Shown piece after piece: positions 1 to 12,305 of a stretch of 64,000 nucleotides of DNA. The notes under the pieces are model-generated. The model did not search any database. It had not been told where the DNA came from and saw only the letters and a list, made by a program, of their open reading frames with translations. The DNA is taken from positions 18,586,787 to 18,650,786 of the forward strand of contig CM063248.1 of the NCBI GenBank assembly GCA_032158295.1. Direction: 5' to 3'. How positions within the stretch are numbered: position 1 is the first letter of the stretch; the number at the start of each line of letters is the position of its first letter. The position numbers were made by a program, and so were the translations under genes. The stretch comes from Pycnopodia helianthoides (Eukaryota > Echinodermata > Asteroidea > Forcipulatida > Asteriidae).

Positions 1-1447
1 CAGAGAATTTGTAAGCCAGACATTCCAGGGCTAGTGCCATACATTACGCTAGACCGCCAGACTGCATAACACTACAGAGGCAAGTTTGACTAGTGCACAG
101 CATGAATTAAAGACTCTGACATGCTAAGTGAAGACAAAAAACAGTAGCGTTGCAGGCAAAACTCTGTCTAGAAAAGATCATCCACGAGACTACACATTTT
201 GTGAAGATTGTTCTTGGTTTGTCAAGATGCCGTTTGGTGAATACTTATAATGTGTATTAAGAGATTAGTTTGAGAAATTAGAATAGAGTAGACTTCAGCA
301 TGCACAATAGAACAGCATAACATCATTACGTTAGGCATTCAAGGTGTTAGCCTGTGTGTCCAAGTTGTGTTTCCGTACTGTTCACTTTCAACACTTTAAC
401 ATGTAAATTAGAGATAATGCACCGTGTTCAAGTTATCACAAAAAAGGGTGTCAAAATACAGCCAGACGCCCATCTGGCTAACACTATAATAATGCGATGA
501 CAAACATGTAAAAGAGACTCCTAGAAGTGTAAATCAATGCCACAATTGCCAAGAGAGTGACAAAGCAACTCGCTTCGTAAAAGGTAGCACAGTTGTGAAA
601 TATGCTTGCAAGATACCAACATGCCTATTGCAAGGGCCTTTAAGATGCACATGTTATGCATCTTTGGACACCTCCACATATTCACGCTCGAGAAGATGCG
701 CTGTAAGATAAGCCAACATTATTGCAGGGCCTATTATAGGATAATTCCCTACAGTAGTTAAGGTTCTGCCCGTGTGGTGATCGATATTGTGAAAGAGCGC
801 TCTCTATGTGTCACCCCCTTGGATACAGTGCAAGCATGCATCTCCTGCCTGGATATCAAAATAGTTGGGCAGCAGACTCCGGTAACCAAGACTACACACT
901 GTGGACATATTAGAGTCAAGTGCTGGTTTAAATTGCATTGCCAGTCTCAAGTTATCTGGCCACTCTGTCAGGATGTGTAAAATACAAGTTAGGCGTAAGT
1001 GTTTAACAAAATGGTAATAGTGTTTCTAAATGTTATAAGCCATTTTTGAGTTATGGCTTGTTTGGCCACAAGCGATGGATTGAATTCAAATCTCTTGGAT
1101 CACAGACAGTGTTACAGTATTGTGTGGATGGGGCAAGCTTTTTTTTGTGTGACTCGAGTTGGATTTGAACTTAAGGACTTAAGTTCTCTTGGCTGTTTTC
1201 TGTTGTGCATGTGTCGGTCTGTTCCACCAACTGTTGTACTCCATTTGTGCAAGCCCACTCTGTGACCAGTCATTGAATGCTGCTGTCAGACCTGTGTTGG
1301 TGATCTAGCCTGCTGTCTATGCTCTGCATGTATAGAAGTGAGCTGTTAATTTGGTAGGTCTGTACCTTGTGTCATCCCCTGTCTTTTAGATGCTCTTTTG
1401 TTCCTCTCAGCCTGTTCTACAGGCACTATCATGGTATATCGCTAGAA
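1..1447. other. no supported feature
   Basis: Unique-looking, moderately AT-rich sequence. Short open frames at 774-980 and 1053-1265 have no recognisable content, splice context or codon pattern. No array or inverted repeat was noticed. Confidence 0.6.
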
Positions 1448-1731
1448 GGTCTCTCATGTGGTCCAGTGGTTAGACTGCAGGACTTGCAAGCACAAGGTTG
1501 TTGGTTCGAATCCTACCAAGCTAAACCGCCGATATTGTCATCTATATAGTTACTGAATCACGATTTCTTGATTTGTGCAATTCATAATCATAGACGCTCA
1601 ACCAATGTTTGTATGGATGGGAGAGATAGGCTGTTGCCAGCTTGGTGTTTATATCCCCTGGGAGCTTTGCTGAGTTCCCTTGTTGGGAATATTATCCAAA
1701 CACCCCAACATACACAAACAAACAAACAAAC
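1448..1731 (+). mobile_element. tRNA-derived SINE with AAAC tail
   Basis: An A-box-like stretch (TGGTCCAGTGG, about 1459-1469) and a perfect B box (GGTTCGAATCC, 1503-1513) give a pol III promoter of tRNA type. The segment that would pair with the 5' acceptor strand does not, so this is not a tRNA gene. A body of about 200 bases ends in ACAAACAAACAAAC (1714-1731), typical of a SINE tail. Confidence 0.7.
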
Positions 1732-1983
1732 TCTTGCCCCTTCTGTGTGCACCTACTTTCGCAGTATATGTTTGCAGCATGATCTCATCCCTTCACTGTA
1801 TCTGTACTGTGAGATATTCATCTAGCATTTACCTGCAGCTGCACTTTGTAGTTCTCTACCTGTACCTTGCTTTCCACTAACTTACTGTCTATAAAGGAAG
1901 TATGATAAACCTTCTCTCCCTGTGTTTGTGTTCATACGTTCCAATTTAGCACTCACCTTGAGTTGCGTCCTTTCATTTTAAAC

Positions 1984-2020
1984 CCCCAACCCCAACCCCA
2001 ACCCCAACCCCAACCCCAAC
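1984..2020. repeat. CCCCAA hexamer repeat, then CAAAA repeat
   Basis: About six tandem CCCCAA units read on the plus strand (TTGGGG on the other) and pass directly into AACAAAACAAAACAAAAC up to about 2040. The unit matches the ciliate-type telomere hexamer, not the TTAGGG expected of deuterostomes. It is best read as a microsatellite. Confidence 0.85.
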
Positions 2021-2689
2021 AACAAAACAAAACAAAACAATCTTTTAACCATTCTACATAATGTTTGGTTTTGTTTCATTTCATTTATGTATTGTTCATC
2101 TCCCATGGAAATACTGACCAATTCAGTAATTTAAAAGTTTGAACAAGAAGTTAGTGTATACATTCATACTTTGGGTTTTTATGAAGCTGGACTTTTGGTT
2201 CTGCTTGCAAAATATACCAAAGCACATTGAGGAACTTTTAAACAAGAAGGGAAAAACGCATGGTTGAGAACAAACAGAAATGGATACAAAAATGTATGAG
2301 ACCTGATATCTAGATGCAAACTGCACACATCACCATCTTGCCACAACAGATCACAGTTTGTGGCCGAGTTGTGCAAATTAAAAGCAAACAAGCTATAATA
2401 TTCCAACGTCTGCCCTTGTTTGTATGCTGCAGCGCCCTCTGGTGTCTTAGATTGAGTACATCTAGTTGGTTAGCGCCATTTTTTTGCACATCCCAGAGTG
2501 CAAATTTCACCATACAGTGTGCATAGTACAGATGGTTGTTTCTGCTTTTCAAAATCAGTCAACCGAAAGTCATCAACACACATGGCTTATTCTGAGGGCA
2601 TGTATTATATGATCATTTACACTTGACTCGCGGTCCATTGACCACAGGCAACGGAAATGGGGTTTTCTGAATGTATTAGGACTTGACAT

Positions 2690-2885
2690 GTTGAAATATA
2701 TTGCCACAATCAATAACAACAGATTATTGTTACTTTATAATTGTTGTACATTGCATGTTTGTGGTAATAAAACAGGAGGAGAATGCCTGTAAGTAAACTT
2801 AAATCACTGTATCTCGCAAGCCTGAGGGAACCTGTAAACAAGGGTGCTTGCTACGTCAACCAGAAACACTCTGGTTTTAAAGAGA
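2690..2885 (-). mobile_element. SINE 3' fragment (same family as 46817-47192)
   Basis: The stretch CTCGCAAGCCTGAGG, then TGTAAACAAGG, TGCTTGCTA and AACCAGAAACAC, matches the 3' half of the element at 46817-47192 almost base for base. The tRNA head is absent, so this is a truncated minus-strand copy. Confidence 0.65.
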
Positions 2886-3234
2886 CCCTGTGTGAACCCA
2901 TACTTCTCTCAGAAGATCAATAAGTATTTCCTACTTGCGAGGGATACAATGCTGTACATCTTTTTGGAAGACTACATCCATCTCAATTTCTTGATAGATT
3001 TCACAGAATATGTCATGAAAAAATAAATGTTTTAGAGTAAAATGGCTTCTAACATTACAGGAGCGTCGCAAAGGTTGGGCACGTTCTAGGCGCAAATGAA
3101 CGTTCCCGTAGGCACACACCCGCAGTCCAGAACAAGTTCTGCTGGACCGCATCATTGTGCCGAACTACGGATCGCTCCCACATGAGAGAATGCCCATCAG
3201 TATTCCAATGGAATGCTCCGGCAGTCCAAAGAAC

Positions 3235-3511
3235 CAGGGCCCAATTTCATAGAGCTGCTTAACGGCCGATTCTGTGCTTACTGCACGATTTCTATTTCAT
3301 AGCGCTGCTAGCCGTAAGCACACGAAAAGGCATGCTAACCTCCCGATGCTTACTGCACGGAAATGAATGACTTAACAATTCAAATACATGGTGAACGCGC
3401 AAGATGACCGCCTTATTTTCTTGCTAACCTGCTTAAGCAATTTTTTTTCGCTACAGTTAGCACGAAAATTTGCTTACCGTTAAGCAGCGCTATGATTGAA
3501 ATTGGGCCCTG
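3235..3511. mobile_element. palindromic MITE, CAGGGCCCAATTTC family
   Basis: The ends are inverted copies: CAGGGCCCAATTTCATAGAG on the left and a reverse complement ending ATTGAAATTGGGCCCTG on the right, continuing into the GCTGCTTAAC/GTTAAGCAGC arms. The 277-bp body has no coding frame. The CAGGG ends fit a hAT-type non-autonomous element. No clean 8-base duplication was seen at the flanks. Confidence 0.75.
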
Positions 3512-4639
3512 TCCACTAATGCTAGTTGGAACGTTCCTACCGATCAGACTTTTGAGATGCTCCCTAAACAGTGTTTGGTTACAGTTTCTTGTGAAAGTTG
3601 TTATTTGCCTTTCTCGCTAGACAAGAGAAATGAGCTCTTGGCATGGATGTGGACAATTTGGTGTCAACATTTGCTGAAAGGAAAAAAAGGGTGTTCTAAA
3701 TTGTTCACTTCCTATTCGGTTACATTGTATTTATGACAGATAAGGCAGGGTGTCTACATTGAATACACAGAGTCTATAAAATGCCAATACAGCCCTCTAG
3801 CTAAAAAAATGAAGAGGTATTATGATTAAAATGCAAGCTTTTACAGATGATAACATCTAATACAACAAGTACATCTGGATGTAACACCTGCCTTACATCA
3901 AATGGGCTTTCAACTAAAAAAAACAACCCCAACTTTGACTTAGTACTTGTATTTATAACCAACATCAAAGCAATCCCATGTCCTTAACGTCCAGATAATT
4001 ATCTTTGAGATTCATAACAACTGGTGTCAAAAGGGATGACCCTTTCTGTACTGCCTTTGGCCGTACGGTGTAACCCATCTCCACTTTATTACACCAGCCT
4101 CTTGTTTGCACAAAGCCCACTGTACTCCACAAACAAATCAATATGTGGTAAACACAGGCCAATACAAGAATTGGAAAATTAATATTTGATATGAGACACC
4201 TGCGATGCCGCCTGTTTGAGTCAATAGAGGCCGTGAAGCAATCAAACTAAGCCCCCCCCCCCTTCACTACTCCTCCCTTACACTACACCGTGTACACAGG
4301 TTGTGTACAACAAGTAATGTACATACCGTGCATTAATTTATGATGATATCAGCCTGGGGTATTAATTGCCATCAAAATGGCATTCAATAACTTGGATGAA
4401 GCACTACTCACCTGGATGAGTGACATTTATTGCTAGTTGGGAGGACATAAAAATGAAGTTTTTGTTATTCTTGAACGTCACGTCCGTTTTAAATGATGTC
4501 GATGACACTTGGAGGGTAATAATAAAAGCGGATTTGTTTTATGCCCCACTCTAGCCAGCAAAGCAAGCAATGGTGCACAACGCATGATCACTGTTTCAGT
4601 ATTGCAATGTTAACACACTTAATGAAGCTGTAACATACT

Positions 4640-5110
4640 TGTTAATGTTATTATTATTATTATTATTATTTTATTTGCCATAACAGTACAAAAAAAAATA
4701 CAAGACAATATATCCCCCGAGATGGGCAAGGGACAACAAAAGCAAATACATACTATGATCCGTAGATCTGTTGCCCCACATCTGGGGTACACAATTAAAT
4801 AAAAACAGATTTAAACACATATATAGTACATGCAATAAAAAAGCAGATAATTATACAAAACCAAAATAAATAATAATCTATTTATAATTAATTAAGTAAC
4901 AGTAAAGATAAACAAATACAGAAGTAATATACATGTATAAATAAATAAATAAATAAATAAACTTGTTAACAGATAAAAACGATTTAAATAAAAATGATAT
5001 AAAATATTGCACAAGTGAATGGGCTAAAGCAGGCTATTAAAAGGGTTGATTAAAATTTTCCTCCGGAGAATTATACATGTATAATAAATAAATAAAAACA
5101 AGAGCAAATA
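4640..5110. repeat. AT-rich retroelement-like tail with ATT and AAAT microsatellites
   Basis: An ATT run (4648-4670) opens the stretch. A poorly conserved 150-base segment follows, containing GTTGCCCCACATCTGGGG. Then come AAAT runs (4943-4962, 5082-5096) and very AT-rich DNA. This layout suits the reversed 3' end of a LINE or SINE, but no family was identified. Confidence 0.4.
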
Positions 5111-5211
5111 AAATAGTACAAAATTAAGAAAGAGTAACACAATACGTTATGATATTGATGGCTTTGAGAAAAAGCTCTGTATCTTATTACGCACTGCGAG
5201 CCAGGGCCCAG

Positions 5212-5386
5212 TTCCATTGCTTTTTAAAGCAGAAAATATCGCTTAACAATTTACAGCTAAGAAAAAATGAGCAGGACACCAGTCATATGACATGGTAATT
5301 TGGCTGGTAACCTTATTCCGATTAGCATTGTAATTTTGTTGTGCTTAGCTTCTTTTTGTGCTTAGGCTTCTCTATAAAATTTGGCC
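5212..5386. mobile_element. MITE, CAGGGCCCA family, diverged copy
   Basis: It starts CAGGGCCCAGTTCCATTGCT and carries the internal blocks AGCAGGACACCAGTCA and TTGGCTGGTAACCTTATTC. The better-preserved copy at 39611-39806 has the same blocks in the opposite order, as expected for reverse orientation. The right end has decayed to AAAATTTGGCC. Confidence 0.6.
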
Positions 5387-5989
5387 AATGATTAGGTAAT
5401 GATTGTCACCCAATCAACCTTTAAGTTATAAAAAAAAAAAATTGCTGAGCGATCGCTCGAAGACGACAGGCACAGTGTTTCTGAAGCTGAAATGGTTCCA
5501 TGTTTACAAAAGTAACAGTAAATGCACAGGCTTACACCCAATTCATTTTTTTCCCCAATAATTCATAAACATAGGCTGTATTGAATTCATATGAATTTAC
5601 TGTGTTTAGACAACAAGCCTAACTCAAGTCTCTAATCAGACTTGCACATCTTTTTAAGTCTTGTAGAAACTTGAATTAAGCACCAGACTATCCCAAAAAT
5701 ACAAACACAAGAGCAGAAGAGCAGTATCAACTTAAAACAAAGGAAGCATTGATCTTAAAATTCATCCCATTTTCCCCAATACTAATCGACCCTTAAACTG
5801 TGTCCATGATTTTCTAAGACTTTGGTGACGTTAGTCCGGTCCGAGTCTCTTGCGACAATACTCATTTTGTAATTGCGATTAATTTTCTTCCATCTTGCTG
5901 TTTTGACATACATTTTGGAAAATTACATCTTTGGGGCATATGTTGTCGCCATGGCAACTGCGTCCCATTCCTCTCCCTTTCTGTCTCTG

Positions 5990-6006
5990 TCTCTCTCTCT
6001 CTCTCC
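5990..6006. repeat. CT microsatellite
   Basis: A short CT run lies in a pyrimidine-rich stretch. Nothing gene-like was seen between 5.4 and 7.0 kb. Confidence 0.7.
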
Positions 6007-7002
6007 CCACTCGCGCTCTTTGTTTTTTAATTTGATTGTAGGCCATTGTTAGGGGCCGTTGATGGCACCGCACAAATGACAAGAGTCAATGAGATTGCGG
6101 TGTGGCCGAATCAATGCACATGGGTCGTCTTGCCTGACGTTACTATCCGCAGACCAAGGGCTCTTCCTCCCAAGGAGGGCACTACTTGACACAGAGGCAC
6201 ATCACCCCCCCCCCCATCCACACACTTCATCGTTTAGCTTGTTCCTTGAATGATACGATCGATATGCCAGATTGAATTGCGCTGTTATATCAGACCGCGT
6301 TCTCTGCAAACACTGCACCTTTGATCTTCCGTGTCTTTTTTATTAGAGAACCTGTCCATGCTTGACAGGGCAAAGGTGTGGACTTTTAAGTGATTGTGTT
6401 TATGCAGTACATCGTATATATAGCACCTTTTGGGAAATCTTGCACTTCCTGCAATTTCACAAACCAGTGTTGTTTTTTATTCTGTCAACCTTTGATTGAA
6501 GATAATAACAATTTTAACCTGTGTCCCTCTCGGTCTTTCGGAATTTCCCTTGTGTCTGGCAGGGGGCGGGTTTTGTATCAACTTTATCTGTACCAGTGAT
6601 AAGTTTTAAGCTGCAAGTAATATTTTGAATTGAATCAAACCCCCAAAATGGACAGTCATTAATTATAATTGAAAGAATTTCAAGAATATAAATGGTAAAC
6701 TACAAAGTTTCTGATCAGTCCATTTTACAGGTGAAAATCGGTGGACCAGTTTGTCATTTAACAAAGTTTGTAACTGGTGAGATTTTGCTTGCTCCATCCA
6801 GCTCTCTGTTTGGGATGCTGCAAAGTATTTGGTAGACTACAGCTAGAGGTACTTCCTCTTCCTTGAATGTCAGTTTTGTAAAATTTTGATGGTCCTTTGG
6901 CCAGTTGGCCGGAAATAGTGAGGCGTTTGGGAAGTTTTTCTTTTACATCGTCATTAATCCCTACGTGCTTTGCTGGTTGTCTACACCAGTGAAAATGAAA
7001 TG

Positions 7003-7130
7003 TAAAAAACACTTGTGCATACAGACCAAATTTGTGATTTTAATATAAAAAAGCACTTGTGCACACAGACCAAGATGGTAATTAAAAAAAAATAAAAAAT
7101 AAAGCACTTATGCAAACAGACCAAATTGGA
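7003..7130. repeat. three degenerate tandem units of about 50 bp
   Basis: Three copies of AAGCACTTGTGCACACAGACCA-type sequence occur near 7008, 7048 and 7100, separated by A/T-rich filler. The open frame read from the minus strand here is a by-product of the repetition. Confidence 0.6.
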
Positions 7131-7254
7131 AATGAATGGACACAATAATTCCTCTAACAATGGAGATGAAGATGTGGTGTTTAAGTATGTGTAGGTGTCT
7201 TGCTCAAACAAGTATTATTGGTCAATAAAGGTGTCTTGATTGACAGCATTTGAC

Positions 7255-7795
7255 TAGTTGCTGGAGTGTGTGTGTATGTGAGCGTGTCTGCCTGCTTTCG
7301 TGTACAAAACCAATGGGGGATGTCGCTAAAAAAATCCCCACAAAATTCCAAATAGTGGTAGGACAATCACAGAGAAGTTCCTAATTTACCAGGAAGACAT
7401 GCGTGTGTGTGTGTGGGTAGGTATGCACATTCAAACCGGAGACCTATAACAAAAGAGGACAATAGGGTCCCCCTTTTGGGGAAAGGTCCCTAGTTGGAAA
7501 ACGTGTACAAAACCAATGAGAGCTGTTGCCAAAAAGTACAAACAAAAGAGGGACAATAGGAGGTCCCCGATTGCAGGTGTTTACACACTTGCGTGTGTGG
7601 GCATGTCTGCGCATTCAAAACGTGGACGTTAACCAAAAGGGTCCCGGGAAAATCACATACCGGGGACAGTCCTCGCTTTGCTTTCGTTTACAAAACCAAT
7701 GGGGACGGCACTAAACAATGGGAGAACAATGGGATGTCCTCGGTTTACACCATTTACAAACATTGGTGTGTGTGTGTGTGTGGCTGGGGGGGGGG
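7255..7795. repeat. GT-rich degenerate tandem region
   Basis: The motif TTTCGTGTACAAAACCAATG recurs with changes at about 7297, 7500 and 7685. Each occurrence is followed by AAAGAGGGACAATAGG-like sequence and a GT run (7405-7416, 7768-7782). The spacing is about 190-200 bases, so this appears to be an old three-unit tandem duplication. Confidence 0.55.
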
Positions 7796-8449
7796 TGTTC
7801 AATCCACTTAACTAAAGTTTCGTTTACTGAACTAATGTAGCACACTTTAATATAATATGTATACACAATTTGATGATTGTGTATTATTTGACAGGGTAGG
7901 GTAGGATTCATCTAGGTTCCCTTTAATAAAGTCTAATATTGCTGTGGATTTTTAAAAAATTGGCAGTGGATGTTTATGCAGGATTAGATGGATCCATTTT
8001 ATTTCCCCACTTGACTGTGTGTACATTGTATCGATTTCATTCATAAAACAAGATCTTGATGGACAGAAACCCACACCGTGCCCGTGAGCTGTCGCCAGTC
8101 TCGGGTGAACAGTAATTTCTTTTTCCACACCTAGTCTTTTCGTTGAGAAACCTGTCAATTATTTGCAATTTGTACGTGTACATAATACGGGCTCCTCGGC
8201 TTATAACGCATTGTATGTCTGGACGGTTAAAATCCTTAATGAGCACATGATACATGAACAGTAGGAAAACACAACAAGTTGGGGAAATATAATGTTTGGA
8301 TTGCGCCATGTATGGTTTTGAATGTTGAGTAAATTGCATCCAGTAAATTGAACTGACAGCTGGATCACAAAGCACATCTATTGTGCATCACGCGCTTAAT
8401 AAAAGGTAGCGTCATACTTTTGTAAAGACCCCCCCCCCTCTGAAAAAGG

Positions 8450-8945
8450 GTGTAATTTTTTTCCGAAAGCTTAACTGTTATAAAGATGGTAGTGGTGAGA
8501 AGTAACTATAACTATAAATAGTAGTAAACTTGCGGGTACAACCATGTGTAAAATCTCTTTTGGGAGGAGTGTTGGCTCTGAAAAGTGGTGGTAGTGGTGG
8601 TAAGCATCCTGTGAAATGATCTTATCTGAAATGCTCCCGTTGATTAGAAATCGATAAAAGTATGTCAACAAATTTGAATCCCCAGAACTCACCTCAAGGC
8701 AAGTTGTGGTGATTCAAACTTCCATGGTGTCCGTTTGTGAATGCTGCGGCCAGACATGCGTTTGGTACCCACTGTTACCTCGCTAAACGTGGATGGGTTT
8801 GCATTCTTTATAAAAATACGGTGACAGTTTTTTTTTGGCTGTTTTTTTCAACAAGCAGACTCTGTATTCAGCAGAAAATTTTACAGGGGACTTTATGTTG
8901 TATCTTTACTGACAATTTGGACTGTAAATCAGCATTACGTTGACA
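8450..8945. mobile_element. dispersed repeat F (copy 1)
   Basis: Blocks such as ATAAAAGTATG, CTCGCTAAACGTGGATGG and AAATCAGCATTACGTTGACA recur in the same order at 41390-41790. The block AACTTGCGGGTACAACCATG plus TCTCTTTTGGGAGGAGTGTT recurs as the unit of the tandem array at 53049-53470. The open frames in the two copies do not agree, so no protein is inferred. The class is unknown. Confidence 0.6.
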
Positions 8946-9610
8946 AAAACCAATCTATGACCCTACCTTTAACGATCACAGAATAATTATGAGCTAAATC
9001 CATGTTTCAAAAACCATGTTCAACCAGCGGATGCATGTAGATTTTTAAATGGTACTTCACACTTGATTGAATTTTATTTCCAAAGAGTCCCCATTAACTC
9101 TGCGTGAAGTACGTAATAACAGTTTGGTACATGTGCATGTAGCTATCCTAACCAGGGCAGTGTTTCTTTCCTGTTATAGCCAGCGATACTCTATCCATAT
9201 TCTTCCCTCTCGACCCATTACACGGCTAAGCTACATGAAATTAAATCTCCAAATCAGACAAGATTATAATGTAGGAACTGAGGCATAGAGCAGTTGCTTT
9301 TGTTCACTACATGCTCCGCCTTTTATTTTTTCCATTTTAATCATGAAACAGCCATGCAATTTGCCCGGTCGGCTTTCCCCTCACAGAGAAATTGAAAATT
9401 GAATTTCGCTTGATTGCCCTGTCATCTTGAATGGAATCCCAGCCAGAGCGTTTTCTGGTTCACTTGTTTTTTTATTTTTATTTCCTCGTTATTAGTTTTT
9501 TTGTCATGGGTTGGAAAACATGATAAAACGCGGACGAAAAAGGAAACTTTGAGGTTCTGTGAGAAGTAAAGAGTTAGGTTTCCCGCTTGTAAATGATGGA
9601 ATCACCATCT

Positions 9611-9770
9611 GGGCCCCATTTCATTGAGCTGTATTAAATCATAAATAATTGATTAGTAAAGAAAAATCTAGCTTAGCAGAAACAGGTTACCAGCAAAAAC
9701 ATCATGTTATATGTGTTACCTGTGACTGGTTCCCCGCCAATGTTTGCTAAGCACCATTTTCTGCTTTAAT
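9611..9770. mobile_element. MITE fragment, GGGCCCCATTTCATTGAGCT
   Basis: The left end and the internal blocks (GTTACCAGCAAAAACATCATGTT-like, TGTGACTGGT, TTTTCTGCTTTAATG) match the 39611-39806 copy. The right terminal repeat is lost where the next element begins. Confidence 0.6.
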
Positions 9771-10155
9771 GCAAAGTATACTTTTGGTTTTTGAAACCGT
9801 TTGATTATATTAATCCTGTATAAATGTAGATATGTACAATAAAAACAACACACACAAATTTCATTTCAAAAGGTGGTAGCGTTTTTGAGATATCGCTGAA
9901 AAATCTGGAGCGCTCATTGTCCACGCAGGAAGAATAATCGGTAATTGGAACACACAGTCTGAGAAACATTTCATGCAGAAACAGTTCTCAGATTGAAATT
10001 TGTTTGATTCCCTCTCCCTAGAACCACCTTCCTTTGAAGGGAATTGTTCTCAAAGTGTCATACATTATCAACAGCTGCAGTGCTTCTTACCAAGCAAGTT
10101 TTTATGGTCATTAGTTTTTGGAGTCATTACTAAAGGTATATCCTCCCTTTAACAG
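9766..10155 (-). mobile_element. CTTTAAAGG foldback element (uninterrupted copy)
   Basis: It runs from CTTTAATGCAAAGTATACTT to TATATCCTCCCTTTAA, which are inverted. The internal block CATTTCAAAAGGTGGTAGCG, then TTTGAGATATCGCTGAAAAA, is the reverse complement of 57560-57630 in the copy at 57330-58104. This copy lacks the insertion found there and so preserves the empty site. Confidence 0.65.
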
Positions 10156-10269
10156 CTAAAATGAAATTGGGCCGGGTGTTTTCGGCTTAAGGCGTCAAAC
10201 TGCAACACAGGTGAAATGAACACCTTGCTAACTGCAGCAAAATAATGCGACAGAGGATTCTGTTGCATC

Positions 10270-10800
10270 GATAGAGTCCTTAATATGAAAGTGGGGGAAA
10301 AAAAATGATGAGTCTCTTGCCTCACGCTAAAATGATGTAACATTCTAAAGAGGAATTGTTTGCGTCAGTCAAAACATCAAGCTCAATGCCGGTTTGATTG
10401 AATATTAAAAAAATTCAGGAATGAACTAAAAAATTCAGCACACTGATGTACAGACTCACACATTTAAGATGGGACATCATCTGATGTTTTAGGATGTTAT
10501 TAATAATAATAATGGTATGGGGTTGAACAAAGAAAATAGTATGGGTTGAACAAAGAAAAATTGACTAGAGCGGGATTTGAACCAACGACCTCCTATTTGA
10601 CATAATAATAATAATGGTAATAATAATAATAGGCTGTTGACAAAATTTGCACTGGAAGGGTATCACATACATACTGACATTTTACACTGTTTTAACATGA
10701 GGTTAGAGAGGTTTTTTCCCCCCACTTCTATTACGGACTATACCTATTGAAAAATGAGTGCATCACAAAACTGAATTCGACCCTGAAGCCCCTCTTTAAT
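10270..10800. mobile_element. palindromic 500-bp family C (copy 1), interrupted by a SINE
   Basis: Blocks shared with the other copies include ATAGAGTCCTTAAT, TCTAAAGAGGAATTG, TTGATTGAATAT, GACAAAATTTGCACTGGAAG and CATCACAAAACTGAATTCGA. The right end is CCCCTCTTTAAT. A truncated SINE and AAT runs (10498-10630) interrupt it. Confidence 0.7.
10515..10605 (-). mobile_element. tRNA-headed SINE fragment, family 1
   Basis: The reverse complement carries the B box and following tail (GGTTCAAATCCCGCTCTAGT, then CAATTTTTCTTTGTTCAACC), with the tail block partly duplicated. It sits inside copy 1 of family C and is flanked by AAT runs. Confidence 0.75.
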
Positions 10801-11975
10801 ACCTCCCTCTAGTGACCACTGTTGGCATTGAATTTAACATTCCCCTAAGGTGTTGACTGTAGAAATTTGAACTAACCACGGGTTGGCTGCTATATAATAA
10901 GGTTACACTCGGGTTCTGCTGTAATTTCACCAGCGCTGTTCTCATATTGGTCGGGGTAGCGCATGAAATAGTCATCTAGTTCGCCGGGTCCTGGCAGGGC
11001 CAACACTGAGAAAATGGAAATTAAATTTTGATTGATCACTCGGTCGTCTTGAATGAAATCAGCACAACATTATTCTCCAAGGAGTGTATAAATAAATAAC
11101 CGGTATTCTCAAATGTGGTTACCCGGTTTGACTAATACAGCTGGCCGATGTACACAATTGACTTAACATTCAAAGTTTGTTTTTCCAGCATAAGGCCACC
11201 ATTAAAAACTCTGCCCGGATCAGTTTGTTTTTGTGGCCAGTAAACTCAAAAACAACTCAAATTCCACCTTTATGGAATAAATAAATGAATAATATATCGA
11301 ATAAGGCCGTAGAAAATCTGACTTAACATTCAAATGAGACATTTATATAGGGGCATTGGTTACTCGTGAAAACCAATTAGTATAATTTAAGAAACAATTG
11401 CATTTAGACCGTGTCATTAATTCATAAACTGTTTAGGCCTTGAGGTTTTGCTATTGTCAGATTGATTTTTTATCATTGCATACAAAAAGCTTACTTAGTC
11501 TTCTAACAATGAAATGGTCATAGTCATCTTTCAATACTGCAGGTTCAACTTTATGCGCCATTTGGTCTCAGCATGATTTTGAACTCGATGACAAAAGATC
11601 CCAAGTTAGTCCGAGAACAGTTTATGCACACACCATTAAGCATAAAAAACATGGCTTCGCAAATCCTTTTTTTGGCTGAGAAAACAAAAATGACAAAAAG
11701 GAACTAGTCACATAGTATATTAATGCGGTGATTTTGGCAACATGTTTTTTCTGCATTTTTTAAATTTGTACTTTCAGCGTCCGAGTGAAACTCAACCCAG
11801 AATGTGTGAGATGCTCACACAGAGGATGCCGAGTTGGGGAAAAAAAAAATGTCAAGCCTTAAACACATTTCATTAGACTGATTTATCAGGAGATCATTTA
11901 GCAAATAAGTTCAGGCAGATCTAGACTGTCATTTCCTTTTGATCACTTAAAGCCAGGTTCATTGTATGCCATGAG

Positions 11976-12305
11976 CAGGGCTTGCAATTTACTCTGGACC
12001 GCAGGCCCTGAGTCCCATGATTTTAGCGTCCGGCAAGTAAACTCACGACTGGACAAGTCCGGCGGTCTTGTGTTTTGCAGAAGATTATATGTTCTTTAAA
12101 AACAAAAACGATGTTCAAATGTTGACTTTTTTGAGTCGGATGAATAATCTTTCAATTCAGTTGAGTATCGAAGTGTACTTAGCCCTAGAATGAGATCGAG
12201 CTTCTTGTTTTGATTCTGGTCTTGTAAAAACATCTCTGGTCCAGTGATAAGGTTAAGCTGCAAGCCCTGTGGTCTTGTGGATTTTCCACCCAAATTCAAG
12301 CTCTG
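11976..12305 (+). mobile_element. hAT-like MITE, CAGGGCTTG family
   Basis: It starts CAGGGCTTGCAATTTACTCT and ends AATTCAAGCTCTG, with terminal repeats roughly inverted. ATGAG is present on both flanks (part of a possible 8-base duplication). The subterminal block GACAAGTCCGGCGGTCTTGT is shared with the copy at 26310-26712. Confidence 0.7.

Noticed and set aside
1984..2020. Ancient chromosome-end fusion point
   Set aside because: The hexamer is CCCCAA, not the CCCTAA expected, and it grades into another simple repeat.
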